Positions 10,320-20,133 of a stretch of DNA of 64,000 nucleotides are shown here, in pieces. The notes below the pieces were generated by a model. It did not search any database. It worked only from the letters and a program-made list of their open reading frames with translations, and had not been told where the DNA came from. Source of the DNA: Candidatus Poribacteria bacterium (GTDB taxonomy: Bacteria; Poribacteria; WGA-4E; WGA-3G). Location: the NCBI GenBank assembly GCA_022827625.1, contig JAJEIE010000022.1:116332-180331 (forward strand), in the 5' to 3' direction. A program made the translations under genes and the position numbers. Every line of letters begins with the position of its first letter. Within the stretch, counting starts at the first letter, position 1.

Positions 10320-11825
10320 ATGCTACTTACACTCATCCGTCGAGAACTTCTCGACAATTTGATGACCTTTCGATTTGCAGCAGCCATCCTGATTATGCTG
10401 CTGCTCGTCGTCGCAAATACCGCTGTGCTCATCAAGGACTACGAGCGACGGTTGGAGGCTTACAACACTGCCGTCCAAAAGCATCGGCAGGACTTGCTGG
10501 AAACAAAAACCTATTCAGCGGTCGGCTTAACCGCTTATCGCCCGCCGAATCCGTTGAGTATCTTTAATGTCGGTTTGGACAAACGGTTAGGAAACACACT
10601 CAGGGTCTCTTATCTTTATGTGCCGACCCTATGGGATGCTTGGAAACACGGGGCGAATAACGCATACCTCAATATCTTCGCTTCTATTGATATTGTTTTT
10701 ATTTTTCAAGGGATTCTCAGCCTACTGGCACTCGTCTTTGCCTACGATGCACTTGCGGGGGAGCGCGAGCGTGGCACGCTACGACTCGTTTTGACGCACC
10801 CTGTCCGACGCGGTCATATCCTATTTGCCAAATATATTAGCGCGATGCTATGCCTGCTGATACCTTTACTGATGTGTTTCCTCCTCGTATTGATTATGCT
10901 AACGACTTCTGCTTCTGTTTTTCTGGGCACCGATGATTTTTTTCGCATCGGTGGGGTCATCTTTACGTCGTTTGTCTATTTATCGCTGTTTTATCTCATC
11001 GGTATGCTGATTTCAGCAGCGACACGCCGAACGGGGACCGCCCTCATGCTCGCCATGTTCGCCTGGGGGTTCTTGGTCTTAGTGTATCCGAATATGATTC
11101 TTACCGCGATTGAAACCGATCCGCACACGGACACAGAAACCTCCGTTTACAATCAAATCAAGCAGATATGGGAAGAATTTGACAGAGAACGCAAGCAGTT
11201 TCTCGCCAATGACCCTGTGCCAGGTGAAGATTGGGATTTTGGTTTGTGGGGTGATGATGGCTACACTTTTTGGGGTGGCACTGACGACTCATCGAAATTA
11301 TTATATTACGAGAGCACTGGGTTCCATTTTGAAACACTCAAAGAGGAATCTGAACCGCAGGTACCGCACGCTCAAAATTACCACCGCTTTTTCGGTCTAC
11401 AGGTTACCAACACTGCAGACCGAACCTGGATCGTCCGAAAGCCTGCACTGGAGATGATCTATGTCCAACCCGCAAAAAAGGAACAGATGCTGTTGAAGTT
11501 CTCACCCGTAGGTCTCTATGATTCGGCGACTGAAGCGTGGACAGGGACCGATTTAAGCGGTCTCCAAGATTTTTTTATGGCAGGTCAACGCTACCAACAA
11601 GCAGTGGTTGACTATTTTCTTGACAATAAGATATTTGAGTCTCGACAATGGTTTGTTGCCGCCAAAGGGGAGATCGACTGGAACATGCTGCCTCAGTTCT
11701 CCTTTCAGAGAAGCGATATCGGCACAAACGCAAAACGAGCGTTACCAGATTTATTTTTACTGTTGATACTTAACCTCATCCTGTTTGCAATCATATTCCT
11801 GATTTTTGTTAAAAGCGAAGTGTAA
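10320..11825 (+). CDS. ABC-2-type permease, A subunit, pair 3
   Basis: 501 residues with the family layout. LRVSYLYVPTLWDAWKHG and GERERGTLRLVLTHPVRRGHILFAKYISAML are recognisable. The long outer domain has an acidic, aromatic stretch (DWDFGLWGDDGYTFWGG) near residue 305 where A1 has a different sequence. This outer segment is the hypervariable part of the family and may decide substrate or partner. Confidence 0.85.
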   Translation: MLLTLIRRELLDNLMTFRFAAAILIMLLLVVANTAVLIKDYERRLEAYNTAVQKHRQDLLETKTYSAVGLTAYRPPNPLSIFNVGLDKRLGNTLRVSYLYVPTLWDAWKHGANNAYLNIFASIDIVFIFQGILSLLALVFAYDALAGERERGTLRLVLTHPVRRGHILFAKYISAMLCLLIPLLMCFLLVLIMLTTSASVFLGTDDFFRIGGVIFTSFVYLSLFYLIGMLISAATRRTGTALMLAMFAWGFLVLVYPNMILTAIETDPHTDTETSVYNQIKQIWEEFDRERKQFLANDPVPGEDWDFGLWGDDGYTFWGGTDDSSKLLYYESTGFHFETLKEESEPQVPHAQNYHRFFGLQVTNTADRTWIVRKPALEMIYVQPAKKEQMLLKFSPVGLYDSATEAWTGTDLSGLQDFFMAGQRYQQAVVDYFLDNKIFESRQWFVAAKGEIDWNMLPQFSFQRSDIGTNAKRALPDLFLLLILNLILFAIIFLIFVKSEV

Positions 11826-11826
11826 A

Positions 11827-13236
11827 ATGATTTGGCATATTACAAGACGCGAACTTTACGATAACCTTAATAGTCTCCGATTCGCACTAACAACCATGTT
11901 GCTGTTAGCACTGATGTTAACCAACGCTATCGGACATCTCCGCGAACATCCCAAACGGATGCAGAAGTATAACGACGCTGTCAGCGAATCTATGACGCGC
12001 ATGGCTTCTCACACCGATGACAGTTTGTATAAACTCGCACAAGAGGGCCCCGGGAAACTCTATAAAAAGCCGTCATCTCTCTATTTCTGTGCAGCGGGTG
12101 GAGACCCCGTTCTACCAGACACTATTGAAGGGGGGAGTCCTTTTGGGTATTCCGAACATCTAAGAGGCGTCTGGAAACTGAAATATCCGGATGCTAACAT
12201 AAACATGAAGCGCGTTGGACCCGACGTTACCAAACTGGACTGGGCATTTGTTATCGGTTATGTCTTGAGCCTGATTGCCCTTTTGTTCACTTTCGATGCG
12301 ATCTCCGGTGAACGCGAGCGCGGCACACTCCGATTGATGTTTGCCAATTCAGTACCACGGCACATCGTCCTTATCGGTAAGTTTTTAGGGGCATTGATAA
12401 GTGTGAGTATTCCCTTTACACTTGCGGTGTTGATAAACCTCTTACTAATTTCTACATCAAATGCTGTTCACCTCAATACTGAGGCGTGGGGACGCTTAGG
12501 TATCATCTTTCTTATCGCGCTCCTGTACATGTGTCTATTTCTGGCGTTAGGACTGTTAGTATCCGCGCGCGCGCAACGGAGTGCGGTCAGTCTCGTGATA
12601 CTCCTGTTAATATGGATTACCGTTGTTGTTTTTATGCCGAGTACCCTCGCTTCAATTGCGAGTGAATTTTCACCACCAATGTCTTCCGAGCCATTCTGGA
12701 AACGCCGTAACCAAATTCAAGAGGAACTCTGGCAGAAGTACAGCAGATGGGTCTGGTCAGGTAAAGTGGATAAAGAAACGTTGACAGGAAAGAGTGAATT
12801 CTTCATCCAAGACGCAGAAGCGGAAGAACGTTTAAACCAAGAACGCTTAACCGAAAAGGTTGCACAGGTTCAACACGCGCGCGCTATCACTCGCATCTCA
12901 CCCGCTACGCTTCTCCAACATCTCCTTGAATCGTTTGCTGGCACCGGATTTGAACGGCATTTGCAATTTGTCGAGAACACGCACCGTTACGCCCGACAAT
13001 TTCGTGAATTTGTGGCTGACACGGACAGATCGGATCCGGAGAGTTTACATATTATTGGTGTTCGCGAGGGTATGACGAAGAAAAAGATCCTGCCGGAGGC
13101 TGTTCCAAAATTTGAAGACACGCTTAGTCTGAGCAAGGACTTCAATACAAGGGCGACAGAGTTGTTGCTATTGGTGTTGTTTGTTATGGTGCTTCTGTCC
13201 GGATCGTATCTTGCATTTGTGCGCGTTGAGGTATAA
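11827..13236 (+). CDS. ABC-2-type permease, B subunit, pair 3
   Basis: 469 residues, start MIWHITRRELYDNLNSLRFAL one base after the A3 stop. It has SSLYFCAAGGD in the first outer loop, GERERGTLRLMFANSVPRHIVLIGKFLGA in the coupling region and FVRVEV at the end. It is closer to B4 than to B1 or B2 (for example LRFALTTMLLLALMLTNAI and the Trp-rich FWKRRNQIQEELWQKYSRW stretch), so the pairs did not simply duplicate in order. Confidence 0.85.
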   Translation: MIWHITRRELYDNLNSLRFALTTMLLLALMLTNAIGHLREHPKRMQKYNDAVSESMTRMASHTDDSLYKLAQEGPGKLYKKPSSLYFCAAGGDPVLPDTIEGGSPFGYSEHLRGVWKLKYPDANINMKRVGPDVTKLDWAFVIGYVLSLIALLFTFDAISGERERGTLRLMFANSVPRHIVLIGKFLGALISVSIPFTLAVLINLLLISTSNAVHLNTEAWGRLGIIFLIALLYMCLFLALGLLVSARAQRSAVSLVILLLIWITVVVFMPSTLASIASEFSPPMSSEPFWKRRNQIQEELWQKYSRWVWSGKVDKETLTGKSEFFIQDAEAEERLNQERLTEKVAQVQHARAITRISPATLLQHLLESFAGTGFERHLQFVENTHRYARQFREFVADTDRSDPESLHIIGVREGMTKKKILPEAVPKFEDTLSLSKDFNTRATELLLLVLFVMVLLSGSYLAFVRVEV

Positions 13237-13239
13237 TAG

Positions 13240-14766
13240 ATGCTACTCACACTTATCCGTCGAGAACTCCTTGACAACCTAATGACCTTTCGCTTTGCGG
13301 CAGCTGTTTTCATTACCCTATTGCTTGTGGTCGCCAATACCGTTGTGCTCCTTAAGGACTATGAACAGCGACTCACCGCTTACAACACGGCTACTCAGGA
13401 AAGTTACCAGAGATTACGTGAAGAAAAAACTTATTCCTATTATATTGGAAAGTTAGTTGCCCATCGTCCTCCGAACCCGTTGAGTATTTTCAATCTGGGA
13501 TTGGATAAGCAGGTGGGTAACAAAATTAACGTATACCACGGGTTTGTGCCAACAATTTGGGATGCAGAGAAGCACAGGTCGGATAACCCGTTTCTCAACC
13601 TCTTCACTTCAATTGACATCGCGCTTGTTTTTCAGGGGATACTAAGTCTCCTCGCCTTGATTTTCGCCTACGATGCACTGGCTGGCGAACGTGAACGCGG
13701 TACATTACGCCTCGTGCTGACACACCCAATCCGGCGCGGATACATCCTATTTGCCAAGTATATCAGCGCGATGCTCTGCCTACTTGTGCCGTTGCTGATA
13801 AGCCTTCTCCTGTCTATTGTCTTGCTGACGACCTCTACTACAATTTTCCTGAGCACTAATGATTTCCTTCGCCTCGGTGGGATTGTCCTGACATCACTGC
13901 TTTATGTATCGCTGTTCTACCTCATCGGTATGTGGATCTCCGCGATGACGCGTCGAACCAGCACCGCGCTTATGCTTTGCATGTTCGTCTGGGGATTCTT
14001 AGTACTCGTGTATCCAAACTTGATCCTTACCGCAGTTGAAATCACGCCACAACCCGATACGCAAGCATCTGCCTACAATCAAATCAAACAGATGTGGGAA
14101 GAATTTGATAGAGAAAACAAGCAGCTTCTCCGCAATGATCCCGTCTTAGGTCCCCTATCGCGTGACGGCGAAGGTTGGGGATTTTACGTGGAAGGCGGTG
14201 AATATACCTTCGGGATGAGTGAAGACAAACCGTCAATATTGCTCTATTTCTTCCAAACCGGCTTCTACGCTGGAAAAATTGGAGCAGAATCCGAACCACA
14301 GGTGCCGCGCTTACAAAATTATTACCGCTTTTACAACAGAGAAACCGTCAATACCGTCCAACGGACGTGGCTTGTCCGAGAACCAGCACTTGAGGCTATC
14401 TACATCCACCCTGCAAATCTTGGTCGTACCCTACTAAAATTCTCACCGGCCGGGTTGTATGACGCGGCAACGGAAGCTTGGGCAGGCACCAATTTAGAGG
14501 ATATCCAAGACTTTTTCAACGCGGTTCAACGTTACCGACGTGCAGTCCTTGACTATTTCGATGACGAAAAGATATTTGAATCGCGACAATGGTTTGCTGC
14601 TGACCACGGCACAGCTGACTGGGACGCACTCCCTCAATTTTCCTTTCAGAGGAGTGGTGTAGACGTAAATGCAAAGCGAGCGTTACCAGATTTATTCCTA
14701 CTGCTGATGACTAACCTCATCCTCTTCACAGTAATATTTCTGATTTTTGTCAGGAGTGAGGTGTAG
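13240..14766 (+). CDS. ABC-2-type permease, A subunit, pair 4
   Basis: 508 residues. The N-terminus, including VFITLLLVVANTVVLLKDYE, matches A1 almost exactly, and many nucleotide differences between the two are synonymous. GERERGTLRLVLTHPIRRGYILFAKYISAML is the coupling region. The outer domain carries an insertion near 300 (LGPLSRDGEGWGFYVEGGEY). SRQWFAADHGTADWDALPQF is the shared pre-membrane motif. Ends RSEV with the Shine-Dalgarno for B4. Confidence 0.85.
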   Translation: MLLTLIRRELLDNLMTFRFAAAVFITLLLVVANTVVLLKDYEQRLTAYNTATQESYQRLREEKTYSYYIGKLVAHRPPNPLSIFNLGLDKQVGNKINVYHGFVPTIWDAEKHRSDNPFLNLFTSIDIALVFQGILSLLALIFAYDALAGERERGTLRLVLTHPIRRGYILFAKYISAMLCLLVPLLISLLLSIVLLTTSTTIFLSTNDFLRLGGIVLTSLLYVSLFYLIGMWISAMTRRTSTALMLCMFVWGFLVLVYPNLILTAVEITPQPDTQASAYNQIKQMWEEFDRENKQLLRNDPVLGPLSRDGEGWGFYVEGGEYTFGMSEDKPSILLYFFQTGFYAGKIGAESEPQVPRLQNYYRFYNRETVNTVQRTWLVREPALEAIYIHPANLGRTLLKFSPAGLYDAATEAWAGTNLEDIQDFFNAVQRYRRAVLDYFDDEKIFESRQWFAADHGTADWDALPQFSFQRSGVDVNAKRALPDLFLLLMTNLILFTVIFLIFVRSEV

Positions 14767-14767
14767 A

Positions 14768-16195
14768 ATGGTTTGGCATATTACCAAGCGTGAAATCTAC
14801 GATAATCTCAACAGCCTCCGATTCGCGCTAACAACCGTGTTATTGCTGGCACTAATGGTAACCAATGCCGTTAGACATCTCCGAGAGCATCCAAAGCGGG
14901 TGCAGCGATATCAGGATGCCGTTACCGAATCTTTGAATCGCTTAACGGCTCATGCCGATGAAAACCTCTATAAACTGGCACAATACGGACCGGGAAACTT
15001 CTACAAAAAGCCGTCTCCCCTTCACTTCTGTGCAAACGGCGGTGAACCCCTTTTACCAGATATGGTCGAAGTGGAGGAACCCAATGTGTTCGCGACCGAT
15101 TCAGAAGATAACATCCTACTCCAAGGTGTTTGGAGCTTGTCCTATCCAGATGCCAACCTCCAGAATAAGAGCGTTGGCCCGGACGTTTCACAAGTGGATT
15201 GGATATTTATCATCGGTTATGTCTTGAGTTTACTGGCACTCTTGTTTACCTTTGATACCTTCTCCGGTGAACGCGAGCGCGGCACACTCCGATTGATGTT
15301 GGCGAATTCAGTACCTCGACACACTGTCCTTATCGGCAAGTTCTTAGGAGGGTTGCTCAGTATTAGCATCCCGTTTACACTTGCTGTGTTAGTGAACCTT
15401 TTATTGATTTCCACCTCAAGTGATGTTCACCTGACCACGGAAGCATGGGGACGTTTAGGTATCATTTTCTGTCTCGCGCTTTTGTACACGAGTCTGTTTC
15501 TGGCGTTAGGCCTGTTAGTCTCCACGCGTGTGCAACGAAGTGCCGTAAGTCTGATGCTATTGCTTTTGACGTGGGTAACCTTTGTCGTTTTTATGCCCAG
15601 CACTCTCGCTTCAATTGCGAGCAGTTTCTCGCCTACCAAATCCTTTGATGAATTTTGGAAACAGCGTAACCCGGTTCAAGAGGACTTATGGGATAAATAC
15701 CGCGAGTGGCTCTGGTCGGATGAATTGGACGATGAAACGTTAAGGGGGAAAAGCGATTTTTATACCGAACATGTTGAAAGATCCGAACGTTGGCGCGAAG
15801 GACAATTGAAATACCGAAGCTCTCAGATGCACCGCGCCCGTGCCATCACCAGCATCTCACCCGCCACACTTCTGCAGCACCTGATTGAATCGTTTGCTGG
15901 AACCGGATTTGAGCGGCATTTGCAATTTGTGGGGAACACACAACATTACGCTCGCCAACTCCGTGAATTCATCGTTGATACCGATAGAGGGGACCCCGAA
16001 AGCCTCCATATCATAAACGTTCGTGAAGGCATGTCGCAGAAGCCTGTCAGCCCAGCAGCAGTTCCGAAATTTGAAGATACATTCGATCTTAATGAAGACT
16101 TCAATACCAGAGCGATGGAGTTGCTGTTATTGACGCTGTTCGTTGTCGTTTTGTTGGCGGGTGCGTATCTTGCGTTTGTGCGCGTTGAGGTGTGA
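14768..16195 (+). CDS. ABC-2-type permease, B subunit, pair 4
   Basis: 475 residues from MVWHITKREIYDNLNSLRFAL, start chosen by alignment with the other B genes and by the GAGGT at the end of A4. PLHFCANGGEPLLPD, GERERGTLRLMLANSVPRHTVLIGKFLGG and FVRVEV are conserved. The junction to A5 is slightly altered: GAGGTGTGATTCAAA then ATG, so A5 keeps the same Shine-Dalgarno with wider spacing. Confidence 0.85.
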   Translation: MVWHITKREIYDNLNSLRFALTTVLLLALMVTNAVRHLREHPKRVQRYQDAVTESLNRLTAHADENLYKLAQYGPGNFYKKPSPLHFCANGGEPLLPDMVEVEEPNVFATDSEDNILLQGVWSLSYPDANLQNKSVGPDVSQVDWIFIIGYVLSLLALLFTFDTFSGERERGTLRLMLANSVPRHTVLIGKFLGGLLSISIPFTLAVLVNLLLISTSSDVHLTTEAWGRLGIIFCLALLYTSLFLALGLLVSTRVQRSAVSLMLLLLTWVTFVVFMPSTLASIASSFSPTKSFDEFWKQRNPVQEDLWDKYREWLWSDELDDETLRGKSDFYTEHVERSERWREGQLKYRSSQMHRARAITSISPATLLQHLIESFAGTGFERHLQFVGNTQHYARQLREFIVDTDRGDPESLHIINVREGMSQKPVSPAAVPKFEDTFDLNEDFNTRAMELLLLTLFVVVLLAGAYLAFVRVEV

Positions 16196-16201
16196 TTCAA
16201 A

Positions 16202-17695
16202 ATGCTTAAAACACTCATTCGCAGGGAACTGCTTGACAATCTAATGACGTTTCGCTTCGCAGCCGTCCTGCTCATCACACTGTTGCTTGTTGTTGCCAAT
16301 ACAGCGGTACTTATCCAAGATTATGAGCAACGTTTGGAGAGTTACAACGATGCCGTCAAAATGCATCAGCAGGATTTGCGTAATTCCAAGACCTATTCTA
16401 CTGCGCACCTGTTCGTTGACCGGGCACCAAATCCGTTGAGCATTTTTAATGTCGGGTTAGATAAACGTTTGGGCAACCTCATCGGTATCTATCACGGGTT
16501 TATGCCGACACTCTGGGATGCCCAGATGCACGGCACTGACAACCCGTTTATCGCTTTCTTCTCTTCAATCGATATTGTTTTTGTCTTTGAGGTTATCCTC
16601 AGTCTAATGGGATTAATATTCGCTTACGACGCGATTGCGGGGGAACGTGAACGCGGTACGTTACGCCTCGTTCTCGCACAGCCTATCGGACGCGGGCAGA
16701 TCTTACTTGCGAAATATATCAGTGCAATGGCGTGTCTGTTGGTCCCGCTGATATTGAGCCTACTTTTTGCCTTACTGTTGCTAACGCGTTCGATGCCGTT
16801 ATCAACTGCTGATTTTCTCCGAATCGCCGGGATTGTGCTTACATCGTTCGCGTATCTGTCGCTGTTTTATCTCATTGGGCTGTTGATTTCCGTGGCGACG
16901 CGTAGGACTGGTACGGCACTAATGCTCGCTATGTTCATCTGGGGGCTTCTGATACTCGTGTATCCAAACTTGATTCGGGCAACGGTTAATCCTGGCGGCG
17001 ACATCCAAGCGCGTGTGAAGACTGCGCATAACCAGATTCAACAGATTTTAGATGAATATGAAAGAGAACGTCAAAAGTTCCTTGAAAAAGAGGGAATCGC
17101 TGAAGAGATGTCGGAATTCAGCAAGGCGTTGGGGTTTTATCACCAGGCGGATGTGGATCCAGTAACCCTGACGACTTATATTGAAAGTATAAGTGTTCTT
17201 TCAGAGATCCGTCCGGACTTCGAGAAGTACATCCCCGTCGCTAAGCGGTATTACAATTTCGTTGAACCGTTGGCGACCCGAACGGTAGAAAAAGCGTGGC
17301 GTATCCGTAAGCAGGCACTTGATGAAATTTACGTTAAACAAGCCACAACGGATAGGATATTGTTGAAACTCTCACCCGTAGGCATTTATGATGCTGCGAC
17401 GCAAGCGTGGGCAGGCACGGATCTTTCGGGACTCAGAGATTTTTTTGATGCATCGCGACGTTACCGGAAAATCATAATTGACTATCTCTATGCCAAGGAC
17501 GCATTCGCCTCACGAGAATGGTTTGTCGCTGATAAAGGTACTGTAGACTGGCGTACACTCCCGCAGTTCACTTTTCAGAGAAGTGATGTTGGAATAAATG
17601 CAAAACGGGCATTGCCAGATTTATTTCTACTGCTCCTGATTAACCTAATCTTTTTCACAATCATATTTCTGATTTTCGTCAGGAGTGAAGTGTAG
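16202..17695 (+). CDS. ABC-2-type permease, A subunit, pair 5
   Basis: 497 residues starting MLKTLIRRELLDNLMTFRF. It is the most diverged A copy of the main array in the outer domain: after ILVYPNLIRATVNPGG comes a charged helix (HNQIQQILDEYERERQKFL) and a segment unlike the other copies. GERERGTLRLVLAQPIGRGQILLAKYISAM and DAATQAWAGTDLSGLRDFFDA are kept. Ends RSEV. Confidence 0.85.
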   Translation: MLKTLIRRELLDNLMTFRFAAVLLITLLLVVANTAVLIQDYEQRLESYNDAVKMHQQDLRNSKTYSTAHLFVDRAPNPLSIFNVGLDKRLGNLIGIYHGFMPTLWDAQMHGTDNPFIAFFSSIDIVFVFEVILSLMGLIFAYDAIAGERERGTLRLVLAQPIGRGQILLAKYISAMACLLVPLILSLLFALLLLTRSMPLSTADFLRIAGIVLTSFAYLSLFYLIGLLISVATRRTGTALMLAMFIWGLLILVYPNLIRATVNPGGDIQARVKTAHNQIQQILDEYERERQKFLEKEGIAEEMSEFSKALGFYHQADVDPVTLTTYIESISVLSEIRPDFEKYIPVAKRYYNFVEPLATRTVEKAWRIRKQALDEIYVKQATTDRILLKLSPVGIYDAATQAWAGTDLSGLRDFFDASRRYRKIIIDYLYAKDAFASREWFVADKGTVDWRTLPQFTFQRSDVGINAKRALPDLFLLLLINLIFFTIIFLIFVRSEV

Positions 17696-17697
17696 AA

Positions 17698-19098
17698 ATG
17701 TGGCATATCGCAAAACGTGAACTCTACGACAACCTGAATAGCCTTCGTTTTGCATTGGCAACAGTGCTCCTGTTGGCATTGATGCTGACCAATACGGTCT
17801 TGTATCTGCGCGAACACCCGAAACGAATACAAGCATATCACAACGCCGCTTCTGGTGCTGTAAAGACCTTAGAAGGGCGCAGTACGAGTCTATATCGCCT
17901 CGCGACAGAGGGGCCTGGCGATCTTCACAAAGCCCCTTCACTGCTCCGTTTCTGTGCTGAAGGCGATGAGGCGTTTCTACCAACGCACGCCAGTGGCGCG
18001 AACTTCGTTCGCAGGATCGCTGATAGGACACCCATCTGGCGGATGGGATACCCACAAGAGACACCAAATCTCCGCAATATCCGTCCTGATTTCGCCACTC
18101 TGGATTGGGCGTTTATTGTTGGTTATGTGCTGAGTTTTATCGCGATCTTGTTCACTTTTGACGCTATCTCTGGCGAACTGGAGCGCGGGACGTTGCGGTT
18201 GACATTGGCAAACGCTATTCCACGGCACACTGTGCTGATGGGGAAGTTTTTGGGAGTATTCATCAGTATCAACATCCCTTTCACGATTGTGGTGTTGATG
18301 AATTTGATCCTAATTTCTACCTCAGATGCAGTGCAACTCAACCCCGAAGCGTGGGGACGTTTAGGCATCTTGTACAGCGTTATTATCCTCTATATCTGTC
18401 TGTTTATCGCTTTAGGACTTCTCATATCTGCTGCAGTTCGAGAGAGTGGTGTGAGTCTTGTCGTGTTGTTGTTAATCTGGGTAAGTTTTGTGGTGTTTAT
18501 GCCGAATACACTGGCATCTATCGGTAGTCGAACGTTGGTACCGATAGCGTACGAGGAATTTTGGACCCAGCGCATTCGGCTTGCAGATGCGGCGCGTGCG
18601 GCATACCGAGATAAATATGGAGATTCACAAATTACGCCGTCAGTGCATGTACTTGGGGAGTACGTCACCACAGAAGCAGAAGAACATGAACGCTACAATG
18701 CGTCATATTTGAAACAGCAGATTGAACAGGGAAAACGGGCGCGTGCGATAACCCGCATCTCGCCAGCAGCGATTGTCCAACGCCTCTTTGAATCTTTTGC
18801 AGGGACGGGGTTTGAACGGCATCTGCAATTTATTGAGAACGCGCAGCGTTACACCCGTGAATACCGCGAGTTCGTTGTTGATACGGATAGGGCGGATCCG
18901 GAGAGTCTTCACCTTATCGGAATTCAAGAAGGCATGTCACAGAAACCTGTCAATCCAGAGGCGATACCCAAATTTAAAGACACGCTCAGTCTCAGCCGCG
19001 ATTTTGATGCAGTCGCGACGGATTTACTGCTGTTGGTGCTGTTTCTTGGGGTGCTTGTCTCTGGTGCGTATCTCGCGTTTGTGCGGCTTGAGATTTAA
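17698..19098 (+). CDS. ABC-2-type permease, B subunit, pair 5 (last of the array)
   Basis: 466 residues from MWHIAKRELYDNLNSLRFAL. The coupling motif reads GELERGTLRLTLANAIPRHTVLMGKFLG, with Leu for the first Arg of GERERG. The C-terminus is FVRLEI instead of FVRVEV: as the last gene of the array it is freed from supplying the GAGGT of a following A gene, and the sequence (GAGATT) has indeed lost it. It is convergent with the aminotransferase gene, whose stop lies 12 bp away. Confidence 0.85.
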   Translation: MWHIAKRELYDNLNSLRFALATVLLLALMLTNTVLYLREHPKRIQAYHNAASGAVKTLEGRSTSLYRLATEGPGDLHKAPSLLRFCAEGDEAFLPTHASGANFVRRIADRTPIWRMGYPQETPNLRNIRPDFATLDWAFIVGYVLSFIAILFTFDAISGELERGTLRLTLANAIPRHTVLMGKFLGVFISINIPFTIVVLMNLILISTSDAVQLNPEAWGRLGILYSVIILYICLFIALGLLISAAVRESGVSLVVLLLIWVSFVVFMPNTLASIGSRTLVPIAYEEFWTQRIRLADAARAAYRDKYGDSQITPSVHVLGEYVTTEAEEHERYNASYLKQQIEQGKRARAITRISPAAIVQRLFESFAGTGFERHLQFIENAQRYTREYREFVVDTDRADPESLHLIGIQEGMSQKPVNPEAIPKFKDTLSLSRDFDAVATDLLLLVLFLGVLVSGAYLAFVRLEI

Positions 19099-19109
19099 AC
19101 AAATCACAT

Positions 19110-20012
19110 CTATGGCAAAGGTTCGCCTTCGTTGGCAGTGAGTTCTGCATAAAGTGCCTGTAGCTGGGTCGTCACAGGTCGTATTCCTTCTTCTCCAATC
19201 TTCCTACCATCCACCTCTAAAACAGGACTCAGTTCACCCACAGTACCCGTCGTGAAGACTTCGTCTGCGGTATAAACTTCTGTCAACGAAACATTCCGTT
19301 CTGTCAGCGGGATACCAGCGTCGCGAGCGATTTGGATGACCGTTCCACGTGTAATCCCCGGTAGGCAGCTATCGGCGTGTGGGGTCAGCACATGCCCACG
19401 TTTTATAATAAAGATATTCGTTGCATTCGTCTCTGAAACGTATCCGTGAATGTCAAGCATAATCGCATCGTCCACGCCGGCGACATTCGCCTCAATCTTA
19501 GCGAGGATGTTGTTAATCAGGTTATTATGATGGATTTTAGAATCAACACACTGGGGTGGATTCCGTCGGATTGCTGAGGTAATCAAACGGACACCACTGC
19601 TGGCATAGATTGGGGGCTTCCACTCGGCGATTACGATTAAAGTCGTTCCGTACTGATTGACACGGGCATCCATGCTGGACGTGACTTTTTTTCCCCGGCT
19701 GAGCGTTAGACGGATATGCACACCGTCTCGCATGCCGTTGGCTTCGAGTGTCTCAAAGATCGCTTTTTTGACCGCGTCACGCGTCGGAATGTTTGCGAAT
19801 GCCATGGCGTGTGCCGAATCCATGAGTCGGTCAAGATGTGCATCCAATGCGAAGATTGTGCCATTATAGACGCGCAAGCCTTCCCATACACCGTCACCGC
19901 CTTGAACAAGGCTGTCGAACACGGAGATTTTCGCATCTTCACGCGGTAGGAGTTCACCGTTGACGTGGATTAATATATTTTCATTTCTTGCATCAGGTAA
20001 TTTAGGTTCCAT
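19110..20012 (-). CDS. ilvE: Class IV aminotransferase, branched-chain type
   Basis: 300 residues, pyridoxal-phosphate fold type IV. The Lys of CVDSKIHHNN (near 160) is the expected Schiff-base residue, and the SETNATNIFI motif (near 194) is the usual cofactor-binding segment with its Glu. FDSLVQGGDGVWEGLRVYNG is the family N-terminal motif. These enzymes transaminate branched-chain amino acids; D-amino-acid transaminases and aminodeoxychorismate lyases share the fold, so the substrate is inferred. It is third in a minus-strand run murJ-hisF-ilvE, separated from hisF by a repeat-like region. Confidence 0.82.
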   Translation of the reverse strand: MEPKLPDARNENILIHVNGELLPREDAKISVFDSLVQGGDGVWEGLRVYNGTIFALDAHLDRLMDSAHAMAFANIPTRDAVKKAIFETLEANGMRDGVHIRLTLSRGKKVTSSMDARVNQYGTTLIVIAEWKPPIYASSGVRLITSAIRRNPPQCVDSKIHHNNLINNILAKIEANVAGVDDAIMLDIHGYVSETNATNIFIIKRGHVLTPHADSCLPGITRGTVIQIARDAGIPLTERNVSLTEVYTADEVFTTGTVGELSPVLEVDGRKIGEEGIRPVTTQLQALYAELTANEGEPLP

Positions 20013-20021
20013 ATTTTCTCC

Positions 20022-20128
20022 ATTTTTGGCTATCGGCTTTCAGCCATCGGCTATCGGTATGTGGCAGTTGCCTGTTGCGTTCTGCCACGAGATACGCTTT
20101 CTGACTGCTGACTGCTAATCGCTGGCAG
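20022..20128. repeat. Repeat-like spacer between hisF and ilvE
   Basis: Contains short tandem words such as ATCGGCTTTCAGCCATCGGC and CTGACTGCTGACTGCTAATCG, the same degenerate heptamer style seen in other intergenic elements of this window. Confidence 0.5.
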
Positions 20129-20133
20129 CCACT

